Source: an uncultured Clostridium sp. | Lineage (GTDB): Bacteria; Bacillota; Clostridia; Clostridiales; Clostridiaceae | Length of the DNA: 17,717 nt | NCBI GenBank assembly: GCA_934746785.1 | Contig: CAKVFO010000070.1 | Span: 1-17,717 of the forward strand | Reading direction: 5' to 3' | Shown: positions 8,217-14,896 of the stretch, one piece after another | How positions within the stretch are numbered: the stretch's first letter is position 1 | How the letters are laid out: every line of letters starts with the position of its first letter | The notes under the pieces: generated by a model | Database searches by the model: none | The model's input: the letters and a program-made list of their open reading frames with translations, nothing else | Told to the model about the DNA's origin: nothing | Position numbers and translations under genes: made by a program

Positions 8217-8271
8217 GGCTGTAACAAAGCTGCTTCCTGCGCTAAAAAAAGCGTGGCGTCAGCCCCTTTGT
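8217..8271 (+). other. Compact structured element, possible pseudoknot, upstream of nrdD
   Basis: GGCTG (8217-8221) can pair with CAGCC (8260-8264), and ACAAAG (8224-8229) with CTTTGT (8266-8271). These two stems interlock as a pseudoknot. A hairpin nested between them has CGCT (8240-8243) with AGCG (8250-8253) around six A residues. A simpler alternative without a pseudoknot uses CTG (8230-8232) with CAG (8260-8262) inside the ACAAAG stem. It is more GC-rich than its surroundings. I recognise no known RNA family. Confidence 0.4.
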
Positions 8272-8296
8272 ACTACTTTATAATTATAAAGTAGTA
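8271..8296. repeat. Perfect 26-bp palindrome
   Basis: The half-site TACTACTTTATAA (8271-8283) is followed directly by its exact reverse complement (8284-8296), with no spacer. No T tract follows, so a terminator is unlikely. It could be a dimeric regulator's operator, or the distal hairpin of the structured element it abuts. Confidence 0.6.
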
Positions 8297-8370
8297 TAGT
8301 TATAAATTACCGTGAATAAATATAATTTATAAAAAAAACTGGAAATAAAAATTTAAACAAAGCTAGAAAA

Positions 8371-8418
8371 ATAGCATATATAGTATGCCTTATGAAAAAT
8401 ATACACAATATTTACACT
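8371..8418 (+). promoter_or_regulatory. Tandem NrdR-like boxes upstream of nrdD
   Basis: Against the general NrdR box ACACWATATATWGTGT, bases 8371-8386 (ATAGCATATATAGTAT) match 12 of 16 positions. Bases 8403-8418 (ACACAATATTTACACT) match the left half fully and 12 of 16 overall. Their starts are 32 bases apart, about three helical turns, which is the usual spacing for cooperative NrdR binding. NrdR represses ribonucleotide reductase genes. The pair lies just upstream of the likely -35 region of nrdD. Confidence 0.55.
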
Positions 8419-8428
8419 TAAATTTCCA

Positions 8429-8458
8429 TATACAAATTAAAAAGAAATATAGTATAAT
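8429..8458 (+). promoter_or_regulatory. Probable nrdD promoter
   Basis: A perfect -10 TATAAT (8453-8458) follows a weak -35-like TATACA (8429-8434) at 18 bases. It lies about 60 bases before the chosen nrdD start and just downstream of the NrdR-like boxes. Confidence 0.5.
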
Positions 8459-8516
8459 GGTTCAGTCGAACAAAATTATGATGAAATTAACAGAACTAAG
8501 GAGGCGCATTTTAGTT

Positions 8517-9368
8517 ATGGAAGTAATTAAAAGGGATGGTAGCAAGGCATTATTTGATAAAAATAAGATAAAAGATGCAATAGAAAAAGCAATGAAAAAT
8601 GGTAGTGGTATTCATGCACCTGAAATTGCAAAATTAATTGCTGATGATGCGGAAAAAAAATTTAGTATGGGAAATGAAATACCTACAATTCATAAGATTG
8701 AAAGTTATGTTTATGATAGACTTGTTCATTATGATCATTCAATAACAGCAAAGTCTTATGAAGGGTATAGAGCTGTTCAGGAATTTAAAAGAAATACTAA
8801 TACAACAGATGAAAGTATTTTAAGCCTTCTTAACAAACAAAATGAAGATGTAATGATGGAAAATTCAAATAAAAACTCTGTTATAGCAGCAACTCAAAGA
8901 GATCTTATAGCAGGGGAAGTATCTAAGGATATTTCAAGAAGAAGACTGATTCCTTCACATATAGTACAAGCACATGATGAAGGAACTATTCACTGGCATG
9001 ATATGGACTATACATTATCACCAATCTTTAACTGTTGTTTAATCAACTTAGAAGATATGCTTGATAACGGAACAGTTATTAATGAAAAATTAGTTGAATC
9101 ACCAAAATCTTTTGGAACTGCATGTACAGTTACAACTCAAATAATTGCACAAGTAGCTTCAAATCAATATGGTGGTCAAAGTATTACTATAAAGCACTTA
9201 GCTAAGTACTTAAAGGTAACAGAGGATAAAGCTTATAAATTCTATATAGAAAAATATAAGAATGAAGAACTTGCAAGAGAATTAGCTAAGGATATGAAGA
9301 TGAAGGATCTTAAGGATGGGGTACAGACTATAAGATATCAATTATCCACATTACAAACAACCAATGGT
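8517..9368 (+). CDS. nrdD: Anaerobic ribonucleoside-triphosphate reductase, exon 1 of 3
   Basis: NrdD is the oxygen-sensitive class III reductase that makes deoxyribonucleotides from NTPs using a glycyl radical. Exon 1 encodes residues 1-284: an ATP cone (about 1-92, starting MEVIKRDGSKALFDKNKI) for allosteric control, and the first part of the ten-stranded barrel with active-site cysteines in FNCCLINL (173-174). I chose the ATG at 8517 since AAGGAGG (8498-8504) precedes it by 12 nt and homologues begin with this sequence; the frame is open back to 8385, but those residues look spurious. The reading frame leaves the conserved protein after ...LQTTNG and meets a stop 20 bases later, inside intron 1. 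Homologues continue TNGQSPF, which is exactly where exon 2 resumes. Joined, the three exons give 706 residues, the normal length. Confidence 0.93.
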
Positions 9369-10296
9369 CAAGAATTAGGCTGTCTATGTTAGAAATAATA
9401 TAGAGTATCAGGCGGTGAACCTATAAATGTAGGGTGTATCATAGAATAAATATGATGCTATCGGTGAAAGCTAAGTTATGGGTGAATAAAATGATTATTT
9501 ATAAAGTTAGAAATAAGATAAACAATAAAATATACATTGGTCAAACAGTAAATACTCTAGATGTTAGAAGAAGTCAGAATGAAAGAAGTTATGACTATGG
9601 AAAAAGAACTGCTTTTTCTAATGCGATACATATTATATTGAAAAGTATAATTCACTTATTACACAGAATGGTTACAACTTAAAAGGTGGCGGGGGAAATG
9701 ACTTTTTAACTGATGAAGTTAAAAAGAAAATATCTGTTGCTCAAATTGGAGAAAAAAATCATATGTATGGAAAAACTGGAGCATTAAATCCAACATCGAA
9801 AAAGGTAATTAATTTAACTACTAATATGATATTTGGAAGTGCTTCAGAGGCAGCACAATATGATAAAACAAACTTTTTACATGTATGTTCAGTGTGTAGA
9901 GGAACTAGAGGTTCAACAAAAGGAAATGTATATAGATATTTAGACAAAGAAAATAACATTTTACAGCCGGAAAATTCAGCAAAAGTAAAGGCTAAGAAAG
10001 TTAGAAATCTTGATATAGGTGAGATTTTTGAAAATGTGACAAAAGCATGTACAGAAAAAAATAAAACATTTGCTGGATTTAGATGGGAATATATATAACT
10101 TATAATATGCTAATACCGAGCCAAGCTTAAGAAGTAATTCTTTTGAAGGTGTAACGACTAGCTTATACGATCCTTAGTGGATTATGAAAAGTATACTGTG
10201 CAGGTGAAATACTGCATGGGAAGTGCCGTCCACCCTAACGATAATGGCGAGGGTGAAGAGATAGTCTGTGGTATGTGAAAGCATGCTTGGAGAACG
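9369..10296 (+). mobile_element. Group I intron 1 in nrdD (928 nt)
   Basis: The boundaries follow group I rules and the protein: the 5' exon ends in U (AATGGT, 9363-9368), the intron ends in G (10296), and exon 2 starts with CAG TCT CCA for Gln-Ser-Pro. The 3' third carries group IA-like core elements: a Q-like TAATACCGAGCCAAGC (10111-10126), an R-like GTGTAACGACTAGC (10150-10162 region) and an S-like GAAGAGATAGTCTG (10255-10268). GACTA (10156-10160) pairs with TAGTC (10262-10266) as P7. The guide pairing P1 is weak by eye (AUGGU with GCUGU, three wobble pairs). The intron carries a broken GIY-YIG endonuclease gene before Q. Self-splicing would restore the reading frame exactly. Confidence 0.88.
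9491..10098 (+). pseudogene. Broken GIY-YIG homing endonuclease in intron 1
   Basis: An intact version would cut intron-less nrdD alleles and spread the intron. The N-terminal part (9491-9682, 63 residues) starts MIIYKVRNKINNKIYIGQT, with the motif seen here as IYK...YIG, and an Arg-rich helix. After SNAIH (to about 9631) the frame is wrong. The continuation lies in another frame: YYIEKYNSLITQNGYNLKGGGG (from 9631), then a NUMOD3-like stretch (KKKISVAQIGEKNHMYGKTGALNP) and a NUMOD1-like DNA-binding stretch (KKVINLTTNMIFGSASEAAQYD...VCRGTRGS), ending at 10098. About 25 residues of the nuclease domain between AIH and YYIEKYN, the region that usually holds the catalytic Glu, seem deleted together with the frameshift. 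It is therefore probably inactive. Confidence 0.85.
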
Positions 10297-10680
10297 CAGT
10301 CTCCATTTGGAACAATATATTTAGAAGTTGAAGAAGGTCATCCATATGAAGAAGAAATGGCTTTAATATGTGAAGAAATGATAAGACAAAGACTTCAAGG
10401 AATGAAGAACTACAAAGGTCAAGAAATAGGGGAAGCTTTCCCTAAGTTAGTTTATGTAGTAGATGAAAATAACTGCCTTGAAGGTGGAAAATATGATTAC
10501 ATAACTAAGCTTGCTGCTGAATGTACAGCTAAGAGATTAGTACCTGATTATCAATCAGCTAAGATAATGAGACAAAATTATGAAGGAAATTATTTTCCAC
10601 CGATGGGATGTCGCTCGCATTTGTCACCATGGAAGGATGAAGATGGAAACTATAAATGGTATGGTAGATTTAATCAGGGT
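10297..10680 (+). CDS. nrdD: Anaerobic ribonucleoside-triphosphate reductase, exon 2 of 3
   Basis: Exon 2 is 384 nt, exactly 128 codons, and encodes residues 285-412 from QSPFGTIYLEVEEGHPYEEE to WYGRFNQG. It carries the active-site cysteine of the finger loop in MGCRSHLSPW (Cys389). Its borders are set by homology (TNG-QSPF and NQG-VISLNLP) and by group I splice rules. Both introns fall between codons, so the exon is in phase 0 on both sides. Without splicing of intron 2 the frame runs on for eight codons (KHICPLAS) and stops, which would remove the glycyl radical domain. Confidence 0.92.
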
Positions 10681-11604
10681 AAACATATATGCCCCCTTGC
10701 TTCGTAAGGAGTAAAGGAAAAATCGCTTAAAATGCTGGGAGTTCCTAAAGATTATTACCCTACAACATAATTTGAAAGAATAGGTGTGAATGGTGCGAGA
10801 GCAGAAAAAAGTAATAATATTTACAAAGAGTTGCAAATCACTTTGTGAGGACAATGGATAATCAGCAGTCAAACCTCATTAATTAAATGGGGGAGATTCA
10901 ACGAGTATAATAGCGAATACCTTAATTAATTTTTATAGGAATAAAGTACCTCTTAATATCAAATAATATAATTAAGTATATTAGTTATGAATTGGAGATA
11001 TTAAATGAGATTAGGAAGTATTTATTTGGTAACATGTTTATGTACAGAAAAAGTTTATGTTGGGCAAACAGTTTTAAATCCACCAATGAAAAGATGGATA
11101 GAACACTATGAAGATAGTAAGAACAGTGAGTTATATTTATATAGGGCTATTAAATAAGTAAGTATAATTCTAATGATAGTAATTTTGGATATAATCTTAC
11201 CAAAGGTGGTCAATTTACTCATGCTTCTAAATTAGGAGAAGAATTTATTAAAAAGATAATTAAAGTAATAAAAAATGAACCTGAAAAAAGTTTTGTGGAT
11301 ATAGGAAAGATATATAATATCCAATATTTAAGCCTATTAACGCGAGTAAAAGATTATCACTGGAAGTAGTAAAAGAAGTTGTACATAAGTTACAAACAAC
11401 TGAGTGTGTCTATAGTAAAATAGCTAAGGAATTAGGAATAGGCAGAAAAACTGTAGCTAATATAAACAATGGAACAGGATATGTTGATAAAGTTAAAGAA
11501 ATAGGAATTATAGATTTTCCTATACGAAAATAAGGTATATGGTGTATTCTATTCCCACTTCTAAAAGAAGTGTTAAAGTATCTCGAAAGGGAGGGTATAA
11601 AAAG
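10681..11604 (+). mobile_element. Group I-type intron 2 in nrdD (924 nt)
   Basis: The 5' exon ends in U (CAGGGT, to 10680) and the intron ends in G (11604), after which GTA ATT AGT resumes Val-Ile-Ser of the conserved NQGVISLNLP. A guide-like CCCC run (about 10691-10695) can pair with the exon GGG. Core-like elements are TGGATAATCAGCAG (Q-like, about 10856-10869) and GAGATTCAACGAGTA (R-like, 10893-10907). AATACCTTA (about 10915-10923) is complementary to TAAGGTAT (11531-11538), so the endonuclease gene sits in the loop of a core stem, as is common. I could not place P7 with confidence, so the subgroup is open, although exon joining is exact. Confidence 0.78.
11005..11533 (+). pseudogene. Broken GIY-YIG homing endonuclease in intron 2
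   Basis: Three frames together make a decayed intron endonuclease. Fragment 1 (11005-11157, 50 residues, GGAGA at 10994-10998 as ribosome binding site) begins MRLGSIYLVTCLCTEKVYVGQT, a GIY-YIG-type start (SIY...YVG), and stops after YLYRAIK. Fragment 2, in another frame from about 11160, reads KYNSNDSNFGYNLTKGGQ and then a partial helix-turn-helix (FVDIGKIYNI). Fragment 3, in the third frame from about 11321 to 11533, reads NASKRLSLEVVKEVV...YSKIAKELGIGRKTVANINNGTGY...DFPIRK, an IENR1-like DNA-binding repeat. At least two internal losses have occurred: one in the nuclease domain, one between two DNA-binding repeats. It is probably inactive. Confidence 0.82.
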
Positions 11605-12489
11605 GTAATTAGTTTAAATCTACCACAAATTGGTATAGTAGCTAAAGGAGATATGGATCTTTTCTGGAAGATGTTAGAGCAAAGATTAGAACTATGTAAG
11701 GAAGCTTTATTAGTTAGACATAACATGCTTTTAGGTACATATTCAGATGTATCTCCAATACACTGGCAGCATGGAGCTATTGCAAGACTTAAGCCAGGAG
11801 AAAAGATTGATAAACTTCTTAAGAATGGATATTCAACATTATCTTTAGGATATGTTGGTATGTGTGAATTAGTTTATTCAATGCTTGGAGTAAGCAATAC
11901 CAGCAAAGAAGGAGAAGAATTTGCTCTTAAAGTAATGAACTTCATGCATGATAAATGTGAAGAATGGAAGAAGGAAACAGGTCTTGGATTTGGTTTATAT
12001 GGAACACCAGCAGAAAACCTTGTTTATAGATTCTGTAGATTAGATAGAAATAGATTTGGAGAAATTCCAAATGTAACAGATAAGATGTATTATACAAACT
12101 CATATCATGTTCATGTATGTGAAGAAATTGATGCCTTCAGCAAACTTAAGTATGAAGCTCAATTCCATGGAATAAGCTCTGGTGGATGTATATCATATGT
12201 AGAAGTACCTGATATGACAAGAAATTTAGAAGCAGTAGAAAGTATAATAAACTTTATTTATCACAACATTCAATATGCTGAGATAAATACTAAACCAGAT
12301 GTATGCTACAAGTGTGGATATACTGGTGAAATAAAACTTGATGAAAACCTTGAATGGTATTGTCCATCATGTGGAAATAGAGAACAAGGTGAAATGCAGG
12401 TTATGAGAAGAACTTGTGGATACATTGGAACTAACTTCTGGAATAAAGGAAGAACAGCAGAAATTGGAGATAGAGTTCTTCATTTATAA
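11605..12489 (+). CDS. nrdD: Anaerobic ribonucleoside-triphosphate reductase, exon 3 of 3
   Basis: Exon 3 encodes residues 413-706, from VISLNLPQIGIVAKGD to the C-terminus. It holds the zinc site CYKCGYTG...CPSCGN (Cys646, Cys649, Cys665, Cys668 in the joined protein) and the glycyl radical loop RRTCGYIGTNFWNKGR (Gly684), the site that NrdG activates. The reading frame upstream of 11605 (back to 11539) is intron sequence and not part of the protein. The stop is at 12487-12489. Key residues of all three exons are intact, so spliced mRNA should give a working enzyme. Confidence 0.93.
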   Translation, partial: VISLNLPQIGIVAKGDMDLFWKMLEQRLELCKEALLVRHNMLLGTYSDVSPIHWQHGAIARLKPGEKIDKLLKNGYSTLSLGYVGMCELVYSMLGVSNTSKEGEEFALKVMNFMHDKCEEWKKETGLGFGLYGTPAENLVYRFCRLDRNRFGEIPNVTDKMYYTNSYHVHVCEEIDAFSKLKYEAQFHGISSGGCISYVEVPDMTRNLEAVESIINFIYHNIQYAEINTKPDVCYKCGYTGEIKLDENLEWYCPSCGNREQGEMQVMRRTCGYIGTNFWNKGRTAEIGDRVLHL

Positions 12490-12504
12490 TAAATAAAATT
12501 GTCT

Positions 12505-12580
12505 AGGGCTGCTTTGCACAGACCGTTAAATTCAATTGAAATTGAGTTAAAGGTGAATTTAACTATAGTGCAACAGCCCT
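12505..12580 (+). other. Large intercistronic hairpin between nrdD and nrdG
   Basis: Three successive perfect stem blocks align: AGGGCTG (12505-12511) with CAGCCCT (12574-12580), TTGCAC (12514-12519) with GTGCAA (12568-12573), and GTTAAATTC (12525-12533) with GAATTTAAC (12555-12563). That makes 22 base pairs with small internal loops. The downstream tract (TTACTTTT) is a poor terminator tail, so partial termination, RNA processing or mRNA stabilisation are all possible. It ends about 20 bases before the nrdG ribosome binding site. Confidence 0.6.
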
Positions 12581-12612
12581 TTACTTTTGATTATAAGTAT
12601 GGGGTGATTATA

Positions 12613-13134
12613 GTGAGATACGAACAAATAAGAAAATTTGATGTAACTAATGGACCAGGGATAAGAACTTCTTTATTTGTAACTGGCTGTTCTAATAATT
12701 GTCCTGGATGTTTTAATAAGGAATTACAGGACTTTAATCATGGGAAGCTATGGACTAAAGAAGTAGAAGATGAATTTATATCCTATGTTAATAATCCTCA
12801 AGTAGTAGGGGTAAGTCTTTTAGGGGGAGATCCTATGGAACAGACTATGGATAATTCTATGATATCTTTATTAGATAGAATTAAAAAGGAAACTAAGAAA
12901 GATATATGGCTTTGGTCTGGTTATACTTATGAAGAAATTCTTGCAGATGATAAAAAAAGAGAAATTCTGAGTTATGTAGATGTGCTTATAGATGGAAGAT
13001 TTATTATAGCACAAAGAAATATAAAACTTAAATATAGAGGTTCTGAAAATCAAAGAGTAATTGATGTTAATAAATCATTAGAAGAAAATAGAATAGTTGA
13101 AGCTGCATCAAATGGCCTTAATAAATCAAAATAG
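12613..13134 (+). CDS. nrdG: Anaerobic ribonucleoside-triphosphate reductase activating protein
   Basis: NrdG is the radical SAM enzyme that uses a [4Fe-4S] cluster and SAM to create the glycyl radical on Gly684 of NrdD. I chose GTG at 12613, with GGGGTGA (12601-12607) as ribosome binding site, since the resulting start MRYEQIRKFDVTNGPGIRTSLFVTGC matches the family; the frame is open further upstream to 12499, but that stretch is the intercistronic hairpin. The cluster cysteines are in CSNNCPGC (Cys26, Cys30, Cys33), and LLGGDPM is the family's second conserved motif. The 173-residue length is usual. It follows nrdD after 123 bases and is probably co-transcribed. Its stop codon lies within the terminator hairpin. 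Confidence 0.95.
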   Translation: MRYEQIRKFDVTNGPGIRTSLFVTGCSNNCPGCFNKELQDFNHGKLWTKEVEDEFISYVNNPQVVGVSLLGGDPMEQTMDNSMISLLDRIKKETKKDIWLWSGYTYEEILADDKKREILSYVDVLIDGRFIIAQRNIKLKYRGSENQRVIDVNKSLEENRIVEAASNGLNKSK

Positions 13135-13190
13135 CAGTAATATATCTTATTTTTTAAAATAAGATATATTACTGCTATTTTGCGATTTTT
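13127..13190 (+). terminator. Perfect 27-bp terminator hairpin overlapping the nrdG stop
   Basis: Bases 13127-13153 are the exact reverse complement of 13156-13182, with only two bases between them, followed by CGATTTTT. The nrdG stop codon (13132-13134) is within the left arm. It separates nrdG from the peptide cluster and, being nearly symmetric, could act in both directions. Confidence 0.88.
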
Positions 13191-13193
13191 ATA

Positions 13194-13222
13194 TTGGATT
13201 ATGTGGGGTATATTGGTATATT
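13194..13222 (+). promoter_or_regulatory. Possible promoter of the Cys-rich peptide cluster
   Basis: TTGGAT (13194-13199) and TATATT (13217-13222) are 17 bases apart, with a TGG extension before the -10. A short direct repeat (GGTATATTG, GTATATTG) overlaps it and could be a regulator site. The first precursor starts 29 bases downstream. Confidence 0.45.
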
Positions 13223-13251
13223 GATGTTAAATAAAGAGAGGAGGTGTTTAT

Positions 13252-13410
13252 ATGAAGTTTATAGTTAAACCTGCTAAAAAGTATACAAAGGGTTTTTGTT
13301 TTAATCCAGATTTTGAAGACGGTTGTAAAAAGGTATGCTCTTTTAATTGCGGAAATGTTTGTGCTGTTGATTGTTTAGCAAATTCAGTGAGTAAAGAAGA
13401 GGAGTGGTAA
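13252..13410 (+). CDS. Cys-rich peptide precursor 1 (Clo7bot-like, divergent)
   Basis: This 52-residue precursor opens with MKFIVKPAKKYTKGFCF. It has six cysteines at residues 16, 25, 29, 33, 37 and 41: after an 8-residue gap the last five follow a strict C-x3-C spacing. Unlike its four relatives it has an insert (NPDFEDG) after the first cysteine and an acidic, hydrophobic tail (LANSVSKEEEW). AGGAGG (13239-13244) lies 7 nt before the ATG. The shared N-terminus is probably the leader recognised by the maturase encoded downstream. There is no double-glycine leader and no signal peptide. It may be a distinct product or a regulatory member of the set. Confidence 0.85.
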   Translation: MKFIVKPAKKYTKGFCFNPDFEDGCKKVCSFNCGNVCAVDCLANSVSKEEEW

Positions 13411-13425
13411 TTGGGAGATGATTAT

Positions 13426-13533
13426 ATGAAATTTATAGTTAAACCTAATGAAGATAATAATTACTCTTATTGTTTTTGCAACAATCAATGCAATAACAAG
13501 TGTGGTTATTACTGTAATGTAAATAGAAGATAA
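13426..13533 (+). CDS. Cys-rich peptide precursor 2 (Clo7bot-like)
   Basis: A 35-residue precursor reading MKFIVKPNEDNNYSYCFC at its start, with cysteines at 16, 18, 22, 26 and 30 and a basic end (NRR). The first pair is CFC, one residue apart, where precursors 3-5 have CYxC. The rest keeps C-x3-C. GGGAGATG just upstream serves as ribosome binding site. It lies 15 bases after precursor 1 and about 20 before the maturase gene, so all three are one transcript. The shared MKFIVKP leader and Cys pattern make it a substrate candidate for that maturase. Confidence 0.85.
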   Translation: MKFIVKPNEDNNYSYCFCNNQCNNKCGYYCNVNRR

Positions 13534-13554
13534 AATTAGGAGATGAGAAACAAT

Positions 13555-14880
13555 ATGAAGGCATCACGATACAATGTTGTAATGGATTACAAAGATAAAA
13601 AGTTGGGCTTCAACACTATGAGTTGTGCTTTGGCTGAAGTAGATGAAACATTTATTAATATATTAACAAATATTAATGATATAAAATATGAACAATTAGA
13701 TGATATTCAAAAAGAAGTATTCGATAATATGAAATATGGTGGATATATTATTGATGATGAAGTAGATGAACTAAAGCTTTTAAAATATAGAAGCTACAAT
13801 AGTAAGTTTAATAGTAGAGGATTAGGGCTAACTATTGCTCCTCTTCTTGCATGTAATTTTGCATGCCCATATTGTTATGAAAGTCCTAAACCAGGGGTTA
13901 TGGGTGAAGATGTAATAAGTTCAATTTTAAAGATGATAGAAAAAAAGGCTGAAAAGTCTGAACCAATATCAATTACTTGGTATGGTGGTGAACCATTACT
14001 TGCTAAAGACATTATTTTTTCTATGTCAGAAAAAATAATTGATATATGTAAAAAAAATAAAGTTGATTATAATGCATATATGGTTTCTAATGGATACTTA
14101 GTAACAGAAGATATAGCAAAGAAAATGAAGGAAAACATGATATCAGGAGTTCAAATAACTATCGATGGACCACCAGATATACATAATGCTAGAAGAAAAC
14201 TAAGAAATAGCAGCGAACCAACATTTGATAAAATTATTGAAAATATAAAGATATTAATAAAAGCAGGAGTAGAAGTAACTATAAGGGTTAATATTGATAA
14301 AACTAATGTTTCTAGATTAGAAGAATTAATGGACATATTAGCATCAAAAGGACTTACAGACTGCATAATATCTTTAGGACATGTATCTAACTATACTGAT
14401 TCATGTGCATCAATAGCTGATACCTGTTTGAATACAGAAGAATATGCTATAGAAAGCTTGAAAAATCAAGAAGTTTTATTCAAAAAAGGATTTAACGTAA
14501 GTACATATCCTAATTATCCTGGAGTTAAAGGAAACTACTGTTGTGCAGATTCTAATACATCATTTGTAATTGATTTTGAAGGATATATGTACAAGTGTTG
14601 GAATGATGTAGGTAACCATAGTAGATCCGTTGGAAATGTAAAGGATATAGAAAATGATGAAGACGTTGATTCTAAGCAAATTTCTTTAAATGCAGAATAC
14701 ATATTATGGAGTCCTTTTGATTATGAAGAATGTGTTGGATGTAATCTACTACCTATATGTATGGGGGGATGCCCTTATAACGGCATAAAAGGTGGACATA
14801 CTCCTAAATGTGAGAAGTGGAAATATAACTTAATTGATGTATTAAAAAAGACATATGATGAAAGAAATATTCAGGAATAG
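13555..14880 (+). CDS. Radical SAM/SPASM peptide maturase (Clo7bot type)
   Basis: This enzyme of 441 residues probably modifies the neighbouring Cys-rich peptides, for example by thioether (sactionine-like) bonds; the chemistry is inferred. The N-terminal 85 residues look like a peptide-binding region. The radical SAM core starts at LTIAPLLACNFACPYCYE, with cluster cysteines 100, 104 and 107 (C-x3-C-x2-C), followed by ITWYGGEPLL and the TIDGPPDIHNARR motif. The SPASM region has CCADSN, YKCWND and ECVGCNLLPICMGGCP with a final C-x-K-W, enough for two auxiliary [4Fe-4S] clusters. An ATG at 13543 is also in frame but touches the AGGAG; I prefer 13555. Precursors on both sides define its role. 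Alternatives such as anaerobic sulfatase maturase are unlikely, as no sulfatase is near. Confidence 0.92.
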   Translation: MKASRYNVVMDYKDKKLGFNTMSCALAEVDETFINILTNINDIKYEQLDDIQKEVFDNMKYGGYIIDDEVDELKLLKYRSYNSKFNSRGLGLTIAPLLACNFACPYCYESPKPGVMGEDVISSILKMIEKKAEKSEPISITWYGGEPLLAKDIIFSMSEKIIDICKKNKVDYNAYMVSNGYLVTEDIAKKMKENMISGVQITIDGPPDIHNARRKLRNSSEPTFDKIIENIKILIKAGVEVTIRVNIDKTNVSRLEELMDILASKGLTDCIISLGHVSNYTDSCASIADTCLNTEEYAIESLKNQEVLFKKGFNVSTYPNYPGVKGNYCCADSNTSFVIDFEGYMYKCWNDVGNHSRSVGNVKDIENDEDVDSKQISLNAEYILWSPFDYEECVGCNLLPICMGGCPYNGIKGGHTPKCEKWKYNLIDVLKKTYDERNIQE

Positions 14881-14896
14881 TTATATGAAAGTCTAA

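Noticed and set aside
8385..8516. 44 extra N-terminal codons on NrdD, from the ATG at 8385
   Set aside because: The stretch overlaps the promoter and NrdR-like boxes, reads as low-complexity AT-rich sequence, and lacks a ribosome binding site; AAGGAGG before 8517 and homology favour the shorter form.
9434..9490. Longer start for the intron 1 endonuclease
   Set aside because: These codons fall in the intron's 5' structural part, and GIY-YIG homology begins at MIIYKVRN (9491).
11539..11604. 22 codons before exon 3 of nrdD, read as part of the protein
   Set aside because: They are the 3' end of intron 2; homologues go directly from FNQG to VISLNLP.
12499..12612. N-terminal extension of NrdG
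   Set aside because: It consists of the intercistronic hairpin; the GTG at 12613 has a proper ribosome binding site and gives the family's usual N-terminus.
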